Assembly: GCA_905221615.1 (NCBI GenBank)
Contig: CAJNDT010001015.1
Span: 36,082-100,081 of the forward strand
DNA length: 64,000 nucleotides
Direction of reading: 5' to 3'
DNA from: Symbiodinium sp. CCMP2592
Lineage: Eukaryota; Sar; Dinophyceae; Suessiales; Symbiodiniaceae
In this document: piece by piece, positions 40,658 to 50,156 of the stretch
How the letters are laid out: each line of letters opens with the position of its first letter
Position numbering within the stretch: position 1 is the stretch's first letter
Made by a program: the position numbers and the translations under genes
The notes under the pieces: model-generated
Seen by the model: only the letters and a program-made list of their open reading frames with translations
Database searches by the model: none
Told to the model about the DNA's origin: nothing

Positions 40658-42488
40658 ATGGCTACTGCCCCCAGCTGGGCAGACCAGACTGAGTCGGCTA
40701 GCGTCCAGGCGCAACGGATAGAAGTGCTACGCCTCTTAGAGGACTGGCTAGAGACTGACCCGGCTAGCTTGGCCGAGCAGATATACGATCGGCTAAGTCT
40801 GGATAAGCAGCACGAGCTTCTCCAGCTAGTGCGAAAGGCTAGAGACATGAGGCGAGCCGAGTGCCAGGAGGGAGCTAGCATACAGCCTGGCGGCCGGCTA
40901 TCTGCCAGGCTACTCAAGTTCCAAGGAGCTAAGTCTTGGGACGATATCTCTGCGGAGCTCGAGGCTAGCCTGTCCACCACCGAGGCTAGATACCTTGAGC
41001 AGAGGATAGAGAAGAATCGGCAGCTGGCCGGGCTACGACCACACCGACCAGGGGAGACCCTGGAGGAGGATAGCGTCACGGATAACGAGCTGGAGGCTAG
41101 GGGGAGGCCCCGGAGGCTACCTGGTCTAGCGCCGGGCCGCCACCCGAACGGCTAGACATGCTACACAAAATGATGGCTAAGCTAGAGGCGGAGGTCCGCG
41201 GCACGGCTACCCCTGTTGCTAGGCAAGAGGAGCCCCATCCTGGGGCAGAGGAGGCCAGCACAGGGGATAGCACAGCGGCGAGGCCCAAGAAGCCGGCTAG
41301 GGACCCGCCGACGGTCCAAGAGTCCAAGGCTAAGAACAAGCTGCGGCAGGGGAGTGCAGCGGATAAAGAAGAAACGGCTACCACCCTGCCGTTCTCGGCT
41401 GGGCTAGACCCGGCCCAGGTCGTCAATCCGGGTCCGGGGCTACAGCAGGCTAGGGCAGCCGCGGCAGAGACCACGGCTACACCGCTAAGGGCGAGTACAG
41501 AGTACCCCGCCCAGGGCGAAAGCTTGAAGCAGTTTCTGGCTAGATGCATGCAGGGCTACCGTGGCCCGCCTTCGGACGTCCCGGCCTATGTGGCTAGGAT
41601 GGAGGAGGTCTTCCGGATAGGCACCTTTCAGGACGGTCCGGATAGCAACCACAGCAGCAGCGGCGGCCAGGCAAGGGCGAGCCGGGATACGATCCCTTCC
41701 CGCCCTTGAGGCCGCAGGCTAAGAGCACCACCAAAGGACGCGGTGGGGATAGCGACCGTGGCTACATCCACCCGGATAGCAGCCACCCGCTGGACAGAAG
41801 GCCAGGAGCGGGCCGATACAACGAGGCCCAGTGGGAGGCTATGGCCGGAGACGGCCGGATAGCTCCGGAGAGGCCCGCGCTCCAGCAGGGAGCGGCGGTG
41901 AACATCAACCTGGATAGGCTACTTCGCGAAGAACCCGATGTGGTGCACCGGATAATGGCGCCCCCGCCAGTGGCTAGTCAAGCCAAGGGCCGACCACTCG
42001 GCCCGGATAGCGGCATGATCGATCAGACCTGGCTATATGTTGCTAGGGCCCAGTGGCACCTGGGGAGCTATGAGAAGGGCGGTCGCCAGGATAGAAGGAT
42101 ATCGCAGTTGTCGGATAGAGGCCGCGATGTCAGCGGCAAGGGGGCGATACACGACCCCAACTGGATATACAAGCTAGAGGATGAGGACTTCATCGCGGTT
42201 AGCACCCGGTCCGGCTATGCAAAAGAGCTAACAGAAGCGATCCCGGAACAGGGATGGATACTGTGCAGGCCCCAAGGGGCTACCCCTGGGGTAGGCCGAT
42301 GGGAGCCTGCCGGGGCTATCTTCAGATGTATAGTGGTCTGTGATCACTGTCGGCTAGAGCAGTGCAACAAAAGGATGTGGTACTGCCTGGATACGCACGG
42401 GGATAGAGGCCATACGTGCAATAGCTGCCGGCCCCCGTCCGGCGGCCCGGCTAAGGGAGCTGGCAGGGGCCGAAAAGGCCCGGGCTAA
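40658..42488 (+). pseudogene. Gag-like protein of the tyrosine-recombinase element, two frameshifts
   Basis: ATG at 40658 (MATAPSWADQTESASVQAQR). Protein-like sequence changes frame near 41120 (joining to SAGPPPERLDMLHKMMAKLE) and near 41695 (to LRPQAKSTTKG), ending TAA/TAG near 42486; about 605 residues in all. N-terminal helices (VLRLLEDWLETDPASLAEQI), an acidic middle, then FLARCMQGYRGPPSDVPAYV, and near the end a Cys/His cluster CDHCRLEQCNKRMWYC ... CNSC that could bind zinc. I cannot name a family; its place between a recombinase gene and another Gag-like gene, with identical word bias, argues it belongs to the element. Frameshifts suggest decay. Confidence 0.5.
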
Positions 42489-42846
42489 AGCACGGTCGTA
42501 TGGCTAGATCTCCCAGACTTGCGGCTAGTGAAGAAAACAGCGGATAGTGTGTGGACCTCGCGCTTTCACTTCATGTCGGCTAGTGCCTCCGGTTGCCAGA
42601 AAGAAGAGAGTGCCAGGCTAGGTTTTCCCAGGATACGTGAAACCTGGGACGGGGGGGGGGGCACTCCCTCTTTCCCAACTCTCCGCGGGGGGGGGGGGCC
42701 CGGGGTCTCGGGTTGATACTCCTTCCTTCCCATCTCTCCGGCTAGGGGGGGGAAAGCCCTGCTGAACGACCACATGGCTAGAGCTTTTGATTTCAAGAAC
42801 GACAGTAGCCGAAAGGTAGCTAGCCCGTTGGCGGGCTAAATCCAGA
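42489..42846. other. intergenic spacer with long G runs and shared motif
   Basis: Two runs of 11-13 G (about 42650 and 42688) and two CCCTCTTTCCCAACTCTCC/TTCCTTCCCATCTCTCC-like blocks, the second identical over 19 bases to 40344-40362. G runs could form quadruplexes or mark assembly trouble. Confidence 0.55.
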
Positions 42847-43775
42847 ATGGCTTCACCGCCCGACCCAGCGGAGCTAGCGAAGGGCTCCACGGATTTTCGC
42901 TACCTTTTGACCCAGAATCGGGTCCCGGATACCTCCCAGGCTACCTTGTTCAAAGCCGGGATAGACACGATAGCGAAGTTTTCGGCGAGTTTCAAGGACG
43001 AAGCCGACCTCAAGTCGGTGCTAGCCAAGGACTTCTCGATAGAGCCAGAAAGCTCACTAACAAACAGGGCGCTAGCGGCTGCCTTCGTGGTTGCATGGAG
43101 AGCCGCGCAGGCCAGAACCCGCGAGCAGGCGGATAGAGAAGCGGCTAGCGAGGTCCGGGAATGGGCCAAGCCCATCCCCCAAACGGAATACATGGCTATG
43201 CGCCAGTCCTTCTCGCAGAAGTTTGGCGAGCCCGAGGATAAGCATATTCCGGCTAAGGAATATATTGAGCGAAAGCTGCACGAGCTAGAGACGGGCGAGT
43301 TCAGGGCGGAGCCCCTGAACGAGGTGCTGTCCAGAGACGAGATAGACCCGGATGTGCTAGTTCCCCAGTGGGATAGCAAGGGCACCGCCCTCGTGCTCAA
43401 GAAGGCTACCTCGAAAGGGGCGATGCCATCCGGACCGGAGCAGCTACGGCTACGGCTAACAGTCATGCAAAATGCACTTCTCATGATAGGCCTCCAGCAT
43501 CCAGGGCGAGCAGAACTCAAGGATATCGACTTCCAGCTCTTTGAGAAATACAAAGACTATCTGCTCGGCGACTTCAGAACGCTATCCGGAAACAGGCCTA
43601 CAAGCAGATGGTCCTCAAGGGGATAGCCTTCGCGGACGCGCTAGTCCAGTCCTGGAAGGACGCGGCTACCAAGGAGCGGCACTTCACGACTCCGTTGTCC
43701 CTCTGTGCTAAAAGGCCGCAGCCCTGGAACTGGGATAGCACCAACACCCCGCCGGCTAAGCCCAACAATCCTTAA
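42847..43775 (+). pseudogene. Gag-like protein ending in W-K-D-x-x-x-K-E-R-x-F motif, one frameshift
   Basis: ATG at 42847 (MASPPDPAELAKGSTDFRYL). Helical throughout. Near the end QLFEKYKDYLLGDF is followed, after a frame change near 43580, by AIRKQAYKQMVLKGIAFADA, LVQSWKDAATKERHFTTPL and a TAA at 43773. This K-Y-x-D-Y-L-L ... A-W/S-W-K-D-x-x-x-K-E-R-x-F pattern recurs, as I recall, in proteins of dinoflagellate recombinase retroelements. About 308 residues if joined. Likely structural, RNA- or capsid-related. No RT gene follows; sequence becomes AT-rich and unrelated after 43790. Confidence 0.6.
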
Positions 43776-44173
43776 CCCTTTGCGCCGAACCAGAACCACA
43801 GGGTTTAGATCAACAAGGCTTATATGAAAGGAACCCAAAATCTCATTTTTGTATGTGGTTGGCTTTATTTGTGTTTAAAAGTGTTTTTTTGTATTTAAAA
43901 GTATTGTTTTGTATTTAAAAGTTTTTTAAATAGGTTTTTTTGTGTTTTACAGTTGTTAAAATTCTTTTATTTTATTTTTGGTGTAAAAAATACATGTTTG
44001 TGAATTTTGTTTCTGAGTGAGTCAATTGGCTTCCTGTTGTTCTACCTGGTTTCCTGCTGCTGTATGTCTACAAAATTGTTGTTTATTTGTTGTTGAAGTT
44101 AATAATTTTTAAAATTTAATCTTTTTAAATAGTTTTGGGTTGTGATTGAACAAAGAAGGGAGGCCGTAGTGAC
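43776..44173. other. T-rich spacer
   Basis: TGTATTTAAAAGT-type words repeated three times at 43878-43922, otherwise T-rich low complexity. It separates the GCTA/GATA-biased element from the GGCAGAGTGCC island. Confidence 0.6.
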
Positions 44174-44200
44174 ATGTTGACTTGCCTTGAGATCTTGCCC

Positions 44201-44734
44201 TTACCCACACGGATCGACTGCCCTTCTCGGTTCGTGGGCACCGTTGGCCGGGTGTCAGGTTATGAGGCGATTGTATCTAGACCGCCTTGGGGCCAACGTG
44301 CCAGGGCAGTGGCATATGACACCCGGACAAATGGGCTAAAGTGCCGGGTGGGGCGGTTGAGGGGTTGTTCGCAGCCGTGCTTACAGCCTTGAAGGGGAGG
44401 CCATCCATGCTTGTCGTCACGTTTTGTTAGGGAGCCTTGCGACTTGGATCGACAGAGGCAGAGTGCCACCTTACCCACACGGATCGACTGCCCATCTCGG
44501 TTCGTGGACACCGTTGGCCGGGTGTCAGGTGTTGTCGATGGTACCTGGACCGCCTTGGGGCCAACGTGCCAGGGCAGTGGCATATGACACCCGGGCACAT
44601 GGGCTAAAGTGCTGGGTGGGGTGGTCCAGTGGTTGTGGCTTTTTTATTTTTCTCCCAACCAGGAGGGGAGGCCATCCATGCTTGTCACGTTAGTTAGGGA
44701 GCCTTGCGACTTGGATCGACAGAGGCAGAGTGCC
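44201..44734. repeat. 267-bp direct repeat, 2 copies
   Basis: Copy 1 44201-44467, copy 2 44471-44734, both from TTACCCACACGGATCGACTGCC through GGCATATGACACCCGG and GAGGGGAGGCCATCCATGCTTGTC to GACAGAGGCAGAGTGCC. About 88 percent identical. Each ends with the GGCAGAGTGCC motif. No coding potential in common. Confidence 0.9.
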
Positions 44735-45176
44735 AGTCGAGCCTCTCGAGGTTGCCTTACTTAAGTCCCTGCCCCATCGGGGTTGCTCCCCACACCGTTG
44801 GCCAGGTCTAAGTGTTCGGTTTGAATCCAAGCCTAGTGAACGCCTTCTCTTCCATTTCCTTCTCTCCCATCGGTCTTCATCGGCTTCCAGCCCATCGAGA
44901 AGTGGATGCCAACTGCTGGGATCTCAGCATCAGCTTGCTTCAGCTACTTCCATTATTATGGTACAGTCCTGGCACCGAGGCTCATGACGAGGATCCTGAG
45001 GACATGCTGCCATCGCAGAGGACAAGCTGCCTTGCATAGTCAGTGAGCGTGTCATGTATCGCAACTTGCCGCTGCAGCAGTTGTGCTCGCTGTTGCCCTG
45101 CGTAATCTACTATAGTCGTGTTACAGCTGCTCTGTCTCAAGTCTAAGTCGTAGTAGGCCCCCCTGCAAGCCGGCAG
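44735..45176. other. no supported gene
   Basis: Unique-looking sequence between the 267-bp repeat and the first gene of the island. The last 50 bases (from about 45125) start the 870-bp duplicated unit. Confidence 0.4.
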
Positions 45177-45515
45177 ATGTCGTCGACGTCGTGGAGTGAC
45201 AGTGAGTCTGTGGGCTCGGACTGGGTTCTGGTTGACGATGAGGGTGCAAGCACTGCGGGCTCGGTCGCGGACAGTTTTGACGACGATGATTCTGTGATTC
45301 CGTTCGACACGATGCTAGAGGAGTGCTTTACGACATTCTGGATGTTTCTGAATTCTCAAGAGCGTGGGCAAGTCTTGCAAGTAGCATGGTCTGTCAATGA
45401 GCAGATCATGTTCACACTCTTTCCGAGACTTCGGCGGGATTTTCGGCAAGGCAGAGTGCCAGGAATTTTATATTACAATGTGTCAGACGAATTTCTGGCG
45501 TTACTGCTTCAATGA
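45177..45515 (+). CDS. hypothetical acidic protein, paralogue 1 (112 aa)
   Basis: ATG at 45177, MSSTSWSDSESVGSDWVL. Ser/Asp-rich acidic N-terminus with DDDD, then a conserved helical part (FWMFLNSQERGQVLQVAW) and GRVPGILYYNVSDEF near the end; the G-R-V-P comes from the GGCAGAGTGCC word. No known domain. The duplicate at 46043 keeps the frame and C-terminal motif despite differences in the middle, which suggests it is, or recently was, a real protein. Confidence 0.6.
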   Translation: MSSTSWSDSESVGSDWVLVDDEGASTAGSVADSFDDDDSVIPFDTMLEECFTTFWMFLNSQERGQVLQVAWSVNEQIMFTLFPRLRRDFRQGRVPGILYYNVSDEFLALLLQ

Positions 45516-46042
45516 TTTGTCGTGTTTGTACAGCCTCCGAGACCGTATTACGGATGTTGGGGAAGGCAGAGTGCCGGGTTTGCGTGTGTTTAGAGGATTT
45601 TGAATTCGACGATCTCGCCAGCAGAGCTAGACTGTCCGATTTGAGACCTCAGCGGTAGTGTGCGCAACTTGGATTCAAAACGGTTACCCAGCATGACATG
45701 CTGACTACACAGTGCCGGGTGGCAGTGACGTCCTCAGGACCCTGCTGTCTCCGAGGCTGGCTGCCTGCCTGCCTGCCTGCATAGTCTGTCAGTGAGTTGC
45801 CTTGCACCATACATGATCGACATCTGTCTGCCGGCCAGGGAATCAAGTGATTCATTCATACTGATGTAACAGTAGTAACACAATGTTACATATCATTGAT
45901 TAATGTACTGTATAGTGATGCATTAGTCACTGTTAATGTTTTAATCTTTGGACAATTGAAGTGTGCTCGATGAAAGCAGTGATCCCGACGACCTGCTCTG
46001 TCTCTAGTCTAAGTCGTAGTAGGCCTCCGTGCAAGCCGGCAG

Positions 46043-46396
46043 ATGTCGTCGACGTCGTGGAGTGACAGTGAGTCTCTGGGCTCGGTCTCGGACTTATTGG
46101 CTGTTGGCGAGTTTGCAAGCACTGCGGCGTTTGGGGGTTCGTTTGTGGGCTCGGTCGCGGACAGTTTTGACGACGATGATTATGTGATTTATTTCGACGA
46201 GCTGCTAGAGGAGTCCTTTTCGACATTGTGGATGTTTCTGAATTCTGAAGAGCGTGGGCAAGTCTTGCAAGTAGACTGGCATATCAATGACATGATCCTG
46301 TGCGTACTCGTTCCGAGATTTGTGCGGCAAGGCAGAGTGCCAGGAATTTTACATTACAATGTGTCAGACGAATTTGTGTCGTCACTGAATCAATGA
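46043..46396 (+). CDS. hypothetical acidic protein, paralogue 2 (117 aa)
   Basis: Same start (MSSTSWSDSES) and end (QGRVPGILHYNVSDEF) as the gene at 45177, 866 bases upstream. It has a longer Ser/Gly middle, and the segment before GRVP is shorter. In-frame indels and mostly conservative differences between paralogues indicate coding constraint. Function unknown. Confidence 0.6.
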   Translation: MSSTSWSDSESLGSVSDLLAVGEFASTAAFGGSFVGSVADSFDDDDYVIYFDELLEESFSTLWMFLNSEERGQVLQVDWHINDMILCVLVPRFVRQGRVPGILHYNVSDEFVSSLNQ

Positions 46397-46843
46397 TTTG
46401 TCGTGTTTGTACAGCCTCCGAGACCGTATTACGGATGTTGGGGAAGGCAGAGTGCCGGGTTTGCGTGTGCTTAGAGGATTTTGAATTCGACGATCTCGCC
46501 AGCAGAGCTAGACTGTCCGATTTGAGACCTCAGCGGTAGTGTGCGCAACTTGGATTCCAAAAGGTTACCCAGCATGACATGCTGACTACACAGTGCCGGG
46601 TGGCAGTGACGTCCTCAGGACCCTGCTGTCTCCGAGGCTGGCTGCCTGCCTGCCTGCCTGCATAGTCTGTCAGTGAGTTGCCTTGCACCATACATGATCG
46701 ACATCTGCCGGCCAGGGAATCAAGTGATTCATTCATACTGATGTAACAGTAGTAACACAATGTTACATATCATTGGTTAATGTACTGTATAGTGATGCAT
46801 TAGTCACTGTTAATGTTTTAATCGTTGGACAATTGGGTGCTCG

Positions 46844-48142
46844 ATGAAAGCAGTGATGCCGACGACCGTTTCAAGGTGCTCAGGGAGTTCCGAGGCAGAG
46901 TGCCAGACTTCTGCTGCTGACCATCAGAATCAGGCCAATCACATTGACCTTGGCAGTGATTACTGGAACGAAGCCGTGCAACAACTTCGGTGGAATTGTT
47001 TACACTGTGGCAGATCAGCTGCCGACTATACCACCGGGCTCCGAAAGATCCAAAGGGCTGCACAATTGGATCAACGAATCAAATTGGCAGTTGAGGCCAT
47101 CTCAGATTTCGGAGATATGGATATGAAGTTGTACAAAGCATGGACCGGCCAGACAGATGTGCTGCCTGGGTCGATCCCGCCACCTCGGCCATGCCAGCAT
47201 GATGTCGAGACGTGGCCCATGGATGATGTTTTGATTTACGACCATCCCCAGTGGCAACTGTTTGTTGGCAGTATTGGTTGCCCGATCCGATATGACCAGC
47301 TCCGGGTCAAGCCTGACATTGTCATCTCTATGAATGCAGATGACAGACCTCGGAATTTTGAGCCATGGGACTGGTATCAGTATTTGGCGAATTGTGGACC
47401 GTTTGGCACTGCACATCTTCGGTATGGTGGCTGGGATCAAACACATGCCAATGACTTTGATGCTGAACAAAGAAGTCATGAGTTCAAGACCATTTGGCGC
47501 CGCCTCATTTCAGATTTCAGAAAGATTATGATGTGCTGGCAGCGCTCAGCAGAGGAGTTCAGCCAGAGTCAAAGGCAGAGTGCCATCAAGGGCAAAATGA
47601 TGGGCAAGGCCAATGGCGGCAGGGGCAAGGGCAAGACAATCAGCAAGGGCTACAGCGGCCCCTGTCAGGTTTCCAATCACATGCAAAGCCAGAAGGCATC
47701 GACGAAGGGCTCATTTGGCTATGGCTGCTCCTATGACAAGGGCTTCAGCAAGGGAAGTGACATGGGCAGCCTGTTCGGAAGAGCCGCTGATGGAAGGCAG
47801 AGTGCCGATGGAAGGCAGAGTGCCTTGAAGGTGGCCGATGAGACATTCCCTGGTGAGCTCGGTAATGCTCTTGCTTTGTTGGAGGCGATGAAGCTTCAGG
47901 GAGGTGGTCGGAAGCGTGGAGGCAAGAAGAGGCCAATTCGTGTGCTTGTCCATTGCTACGGTGGCATTAACAGGACCTGTGCTGCTTATTGTGTCCTAGT
48001 CATGGCCTTTGCCTCGATGACCATGGAACAAGCCATTGTCAGGTGGATCAACCACCGAGCCTACTATGCTCCATTCCGGGATCGTGAGTACATGATTGAA
48101 GCACTGCTGGAAATGCAGGATGAGCTGCACACGTACAGTTGA
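46844..48142 (+). CDS. hypothetical protein with PTP/dual-specificity phosphatase-type HCX5R motif (432 aa)
   Basis: ATG at 46844; the start lies in the tail of the duplicated unit and is also present, truncated, after unit 1 at 45970. Residues 30-230 have no family I know (WNCLHCGRSAADY; PWDWYQYLANCGPFGTAHLR). Residues 245-310 are Lys/Gly/Ser-rich (KANGGRGKGKTISKGYSG). Residues 366-385 read RVLVHCYGGINRTCAAYC: His370-Cys371-x5-Arg377-Thr is the catalytic loop of cysteine-based protein phosphatases, followed by a helix as expected. The usual upstream general-acid Asp loop is not obvious. It contains four GGCAGAGTGCC words (46894, 47574, 47796, 47814), three of them read as R-Q-S-A in the linker. 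A cysteine phosphatase or RNA-phosphatase-like fold is an inference from one motif. Confidence 0.65.
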   Translation: MKAVMPTTVSRCSGSSEAECQTSAADHQNQANHIDLGSDYWNEAVQQLRWNCLHCGRSAADYTTGLRKIQRAAQLDQRIKLAVEAISDFGDMDMKLYKAWTGQTDVLPGSIPPPRPCQHDVETWPMDDVLIYDHPQWQLFVGSIGCPIRYDQLRVKPDIVISMNADDRPRNFEPWDWYQYLANCGPFGTAHLRYGGWDQTHANDFDAEQRSHEFKTIWRRLISDFRKIMMCWQRSAEEFSQSQRQSAIKGKMMGKANGGRGKGKTISKGYSGPCQVSNHMQSQKASTKGSFGYGCSYDKGFSKGSDMGSLFGRAADGRQSADGRQSALKVADETFPGELGNALALLEAMKLQGGGRKRGGKKRPIRVLVHCYGGINRTCAAYCVLVMAFASMTMEQAIVRWINHRAYYAPFRDREYMIEALLEMQDELHTYS

Positions 48143-48660
48143 TCATCGACACTGAACCCGAAGTCCATGGTCAAACAGTTCTGCTCCAATGAATGATTCT
48201 GAGCCGTCGAAATTTGTGTCCCGACACTGGCCCAGCCAGAGAGTCCTGGACCCGACACTGGACTGCTGGCTGGAAGTGAAACACAGTCCTTACCTTGAAA
48301 AGGCTAATAGTTACATTCCCACTTTCAGCTGGCAGTCACAGCTTAATTCGTGCGTTTAAACCTGGCTGCCGGTGTTACTGACTGAGCTTAAAAAGAAAGT
48401 GAGATCATGCCCGTCTCGGTTGTGGAAACTGTCAGTTCCTTTGTCGGTTGTGCCGACATGGTGATCAGGGCCGCTGGGGCGATTGGATGAGTGAATCCAG
48501 CCGGCGACTCAGTGGGTGCAAATGTGACTTTAACAGTCAGTCTCCGGTGATTGTAATGAGTGCTCATTTTTGCCTACTTGTGCTGTTGCAGCTGTCTGGG
48601 TTCCGGTGTAAGGCAGAGTGCCCTTGTCCCATTTGTGCAGTGGGCAAGTCATTATCCGCC
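48143..48660. other. spacer
   Basis: No supported gene. One GGCAGAGTGCC at 48612, 49 bases before the next ATG. CCCGACACTGG(C/A)C occurs twice (48221, 48251). Confidence 0.45.
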
Positions 48661-49248
48661 ATGGAAAACACGGGCGCAGTTCGCCAGCGCACTCGGCTGC
48701 AAGAGTTTTCAAGTTGGCAGATGGCCAACTTGAGCAACGCCGGTCAATCCCAAAGAACAAGTCAGGTCGGGAAGGGAGGAAGTAAGGGAGGAGGAAAGCC
48801 AGGGCCAGGGCAGAGTGCCAGTGCGAGCAAGGGCGATCTTGGCAAGGGCAAGGGAAAGGGCAAAATCCCGATGCAAGACCCCAACCAGATCCTTTACACA
48901 TACTTCATGTGCGTGGAGGACGTTTGGCAGGCAGTGGGCAGTGTATGTGATGATAATCATAGCATGTGTTGATTGTGAGTGTTTCTTACTGCTTGACTGG
49001 ATGTCTCCCTGCAGGTTCGATATGAATTCTTCAAAGCGAACGGCATCGCCGCTTGGGCGCAACCCGGTGCCACGCAGGATAACACTCACAAAAGTTATCC
49101 GCACTGGTCCTTGCGCCCCACGGCCCAGACGGCCCTTCAACGCTACCAATGGTGGCCAAAGTGCATTAGATGGCCACTCAGATTCAAGCAATGCTTCGAC
49201 GCTACATTTATTTATTATCTTATACCTACGGATCTTAATACTGACTAG
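48661..49248 (+). CDS. hypothetical basic protein, two exons predicted (join 48661-48942, 49015-49248)
   Basis: ATG at 48661: MENTGAVRQRTRLQEFSSWQ, then a Lys/Gly/Ser stretch (KGKGKGKIPMQDPNQILYTY) and EDVWQAVGS. There a GTATGTG...CTCCCTGCAG segment of 72 bases would splice to VRYEFFKANGIAAWAQPGAT and 77 open codons ending TAG at 49246. Without splicing the frame ends at about 48972. The product is about 171 residues, basic. GGCAGAGTGCC at 48809 is read Q-S-A. Unknown family. Confidence 0.5.
48943..49014 (+). other. predicted 72-bp intron
   Basis: GT at 48943, pyrimidine-rich end and CAG at 49012-49014. Removing it leaves the frame open for 77 more codons. It contains stop codons in the frame of the first exon. 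Confidence 0.5.
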
Positions 49249-49338
49249 AATCAAGTAGCAACTTCAACATGATCTCAGTTCAGGATCGATCAGCATGCAC
49301 CGCCAGCTTACCTGAAGCTGGAACTCACCGGTGCAGGC

Positions 49339-49617
49339 ATGCAAGTGATGACGGAGAGAAGATGGCTCTATTCCTGTAATGAGGGCTGGGCGCGGGGGGT
49401 GGAGAATTTGACGCTGTGGGACGGGGAAGTCACCGACGGTGACCAAATCTTGTGGACCACGACCATGGTGAGATTCGCTTACGACGAAGATGATCCGGAG
49501 GCCTGGAATGAAGAGCGTGTGCAAGATGAGGAGGATTACAACGAGTTCGAACCTATGATTGAGCAAGTTCAAATGACACCTGTAGACAGCGAATTCGTTC
49601 AAGTCGAAAGGCCGTGA
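49339..49617 (+). CDS. hypothetical acidic protein (92 aa)
   Basis: ATG at 49339: MQVMTERRWLYSCNEGWARG, then a strongly acidic tail (EDDPEAWNEERVQDEEDYNE). Stop TGA at 49615; three GGCAGAGTGCC words start 9 bases later. No family recognised; size and acidity resemble the paralogues at 45177 and 46043, but the sequence does not. Confidence 0.5.
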   Translation: MQVMTERRWLYSCNEGWARGVENLTLWDGEVTDGDQILWTTTMVRFAYDEDDPEAWNEERVQDEEDYNEFEPMIEQVQMTPVDSEFVQVERP

Positions 49618-50156
49618 GAAAAAAGGGCAGAGTGCCTTAAAAGGCAGAGTGCCAAAGGCAGAGTGCCCACCATTGGACCATTCAGTGAGTGGGTTGGCCC
49701 AAATTCCAATATCAATTTAATTTTCAGGCCAGGACAGTGACGAAGGCAGAGTGCCAGGAAGGCAGAGTGCCAGGTGGGTCAGGCTTCGTCGACTGACTCT
49801 TCTCAAGTTTTTCAGTGCCGATGTCTGCTCATGTGGACTTCTGCCTGCCTTTCGCACAGCAACAGGTTATTTGTTTGTGGTGCAGGCAAACCAACAAGTC
49901 ATGATCAAAGTTGTGAGTGTTTTGGAGAAGGCCTCGTCGCTGTCAGAGTAGTGCCTCCAGAAGAGCATTGCTTGCTGCAGAAGCAAAACTGTGAGTGCTG
50001 AGACTTCTGAAGACCGAGCACTTCTGAGTTCTGTTGGATGTGTTGGGTTTGCGACTGTGCTGAGAGAGTCTGAGTATGAATGAAAGTGACCATGCAAGGT
50101 TTGGCCGTCAGCTGGCGTCTCCAGACCCCAGGATTGCTGGTCATCGGTGCTGTTCT

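Larger units (their letters stand above)
45125..46866. repeat. tandem gene duplication, two units of about 870 bp
   Basis: Unit 1 45125-45991 and unit 2 45992-46866 match from TGCTCTGTCTC through the gene, the shared 3' flank (GTGTGCGCAACTTGGATTC; CTGCCTGCCTGCCTGCATAGTC; GATGCATTAGTCACTGTTAATG) to GCTCGATGAAAGCAGTGAT(C/G)CCGACGACC. Outside the gene they are over 95 percent identical; inside the gene they differ more, including small indels. Each unit carries two GGCAGAGTGCC words at matching places. Confidence 0.92.

Noticed and set aside
44174..44735. 267-bp repeat pair as copia or other LTRs
   Set aside because: The two copies are directly adjacent with nothing between them, and have no primer site or duplication at the ends.
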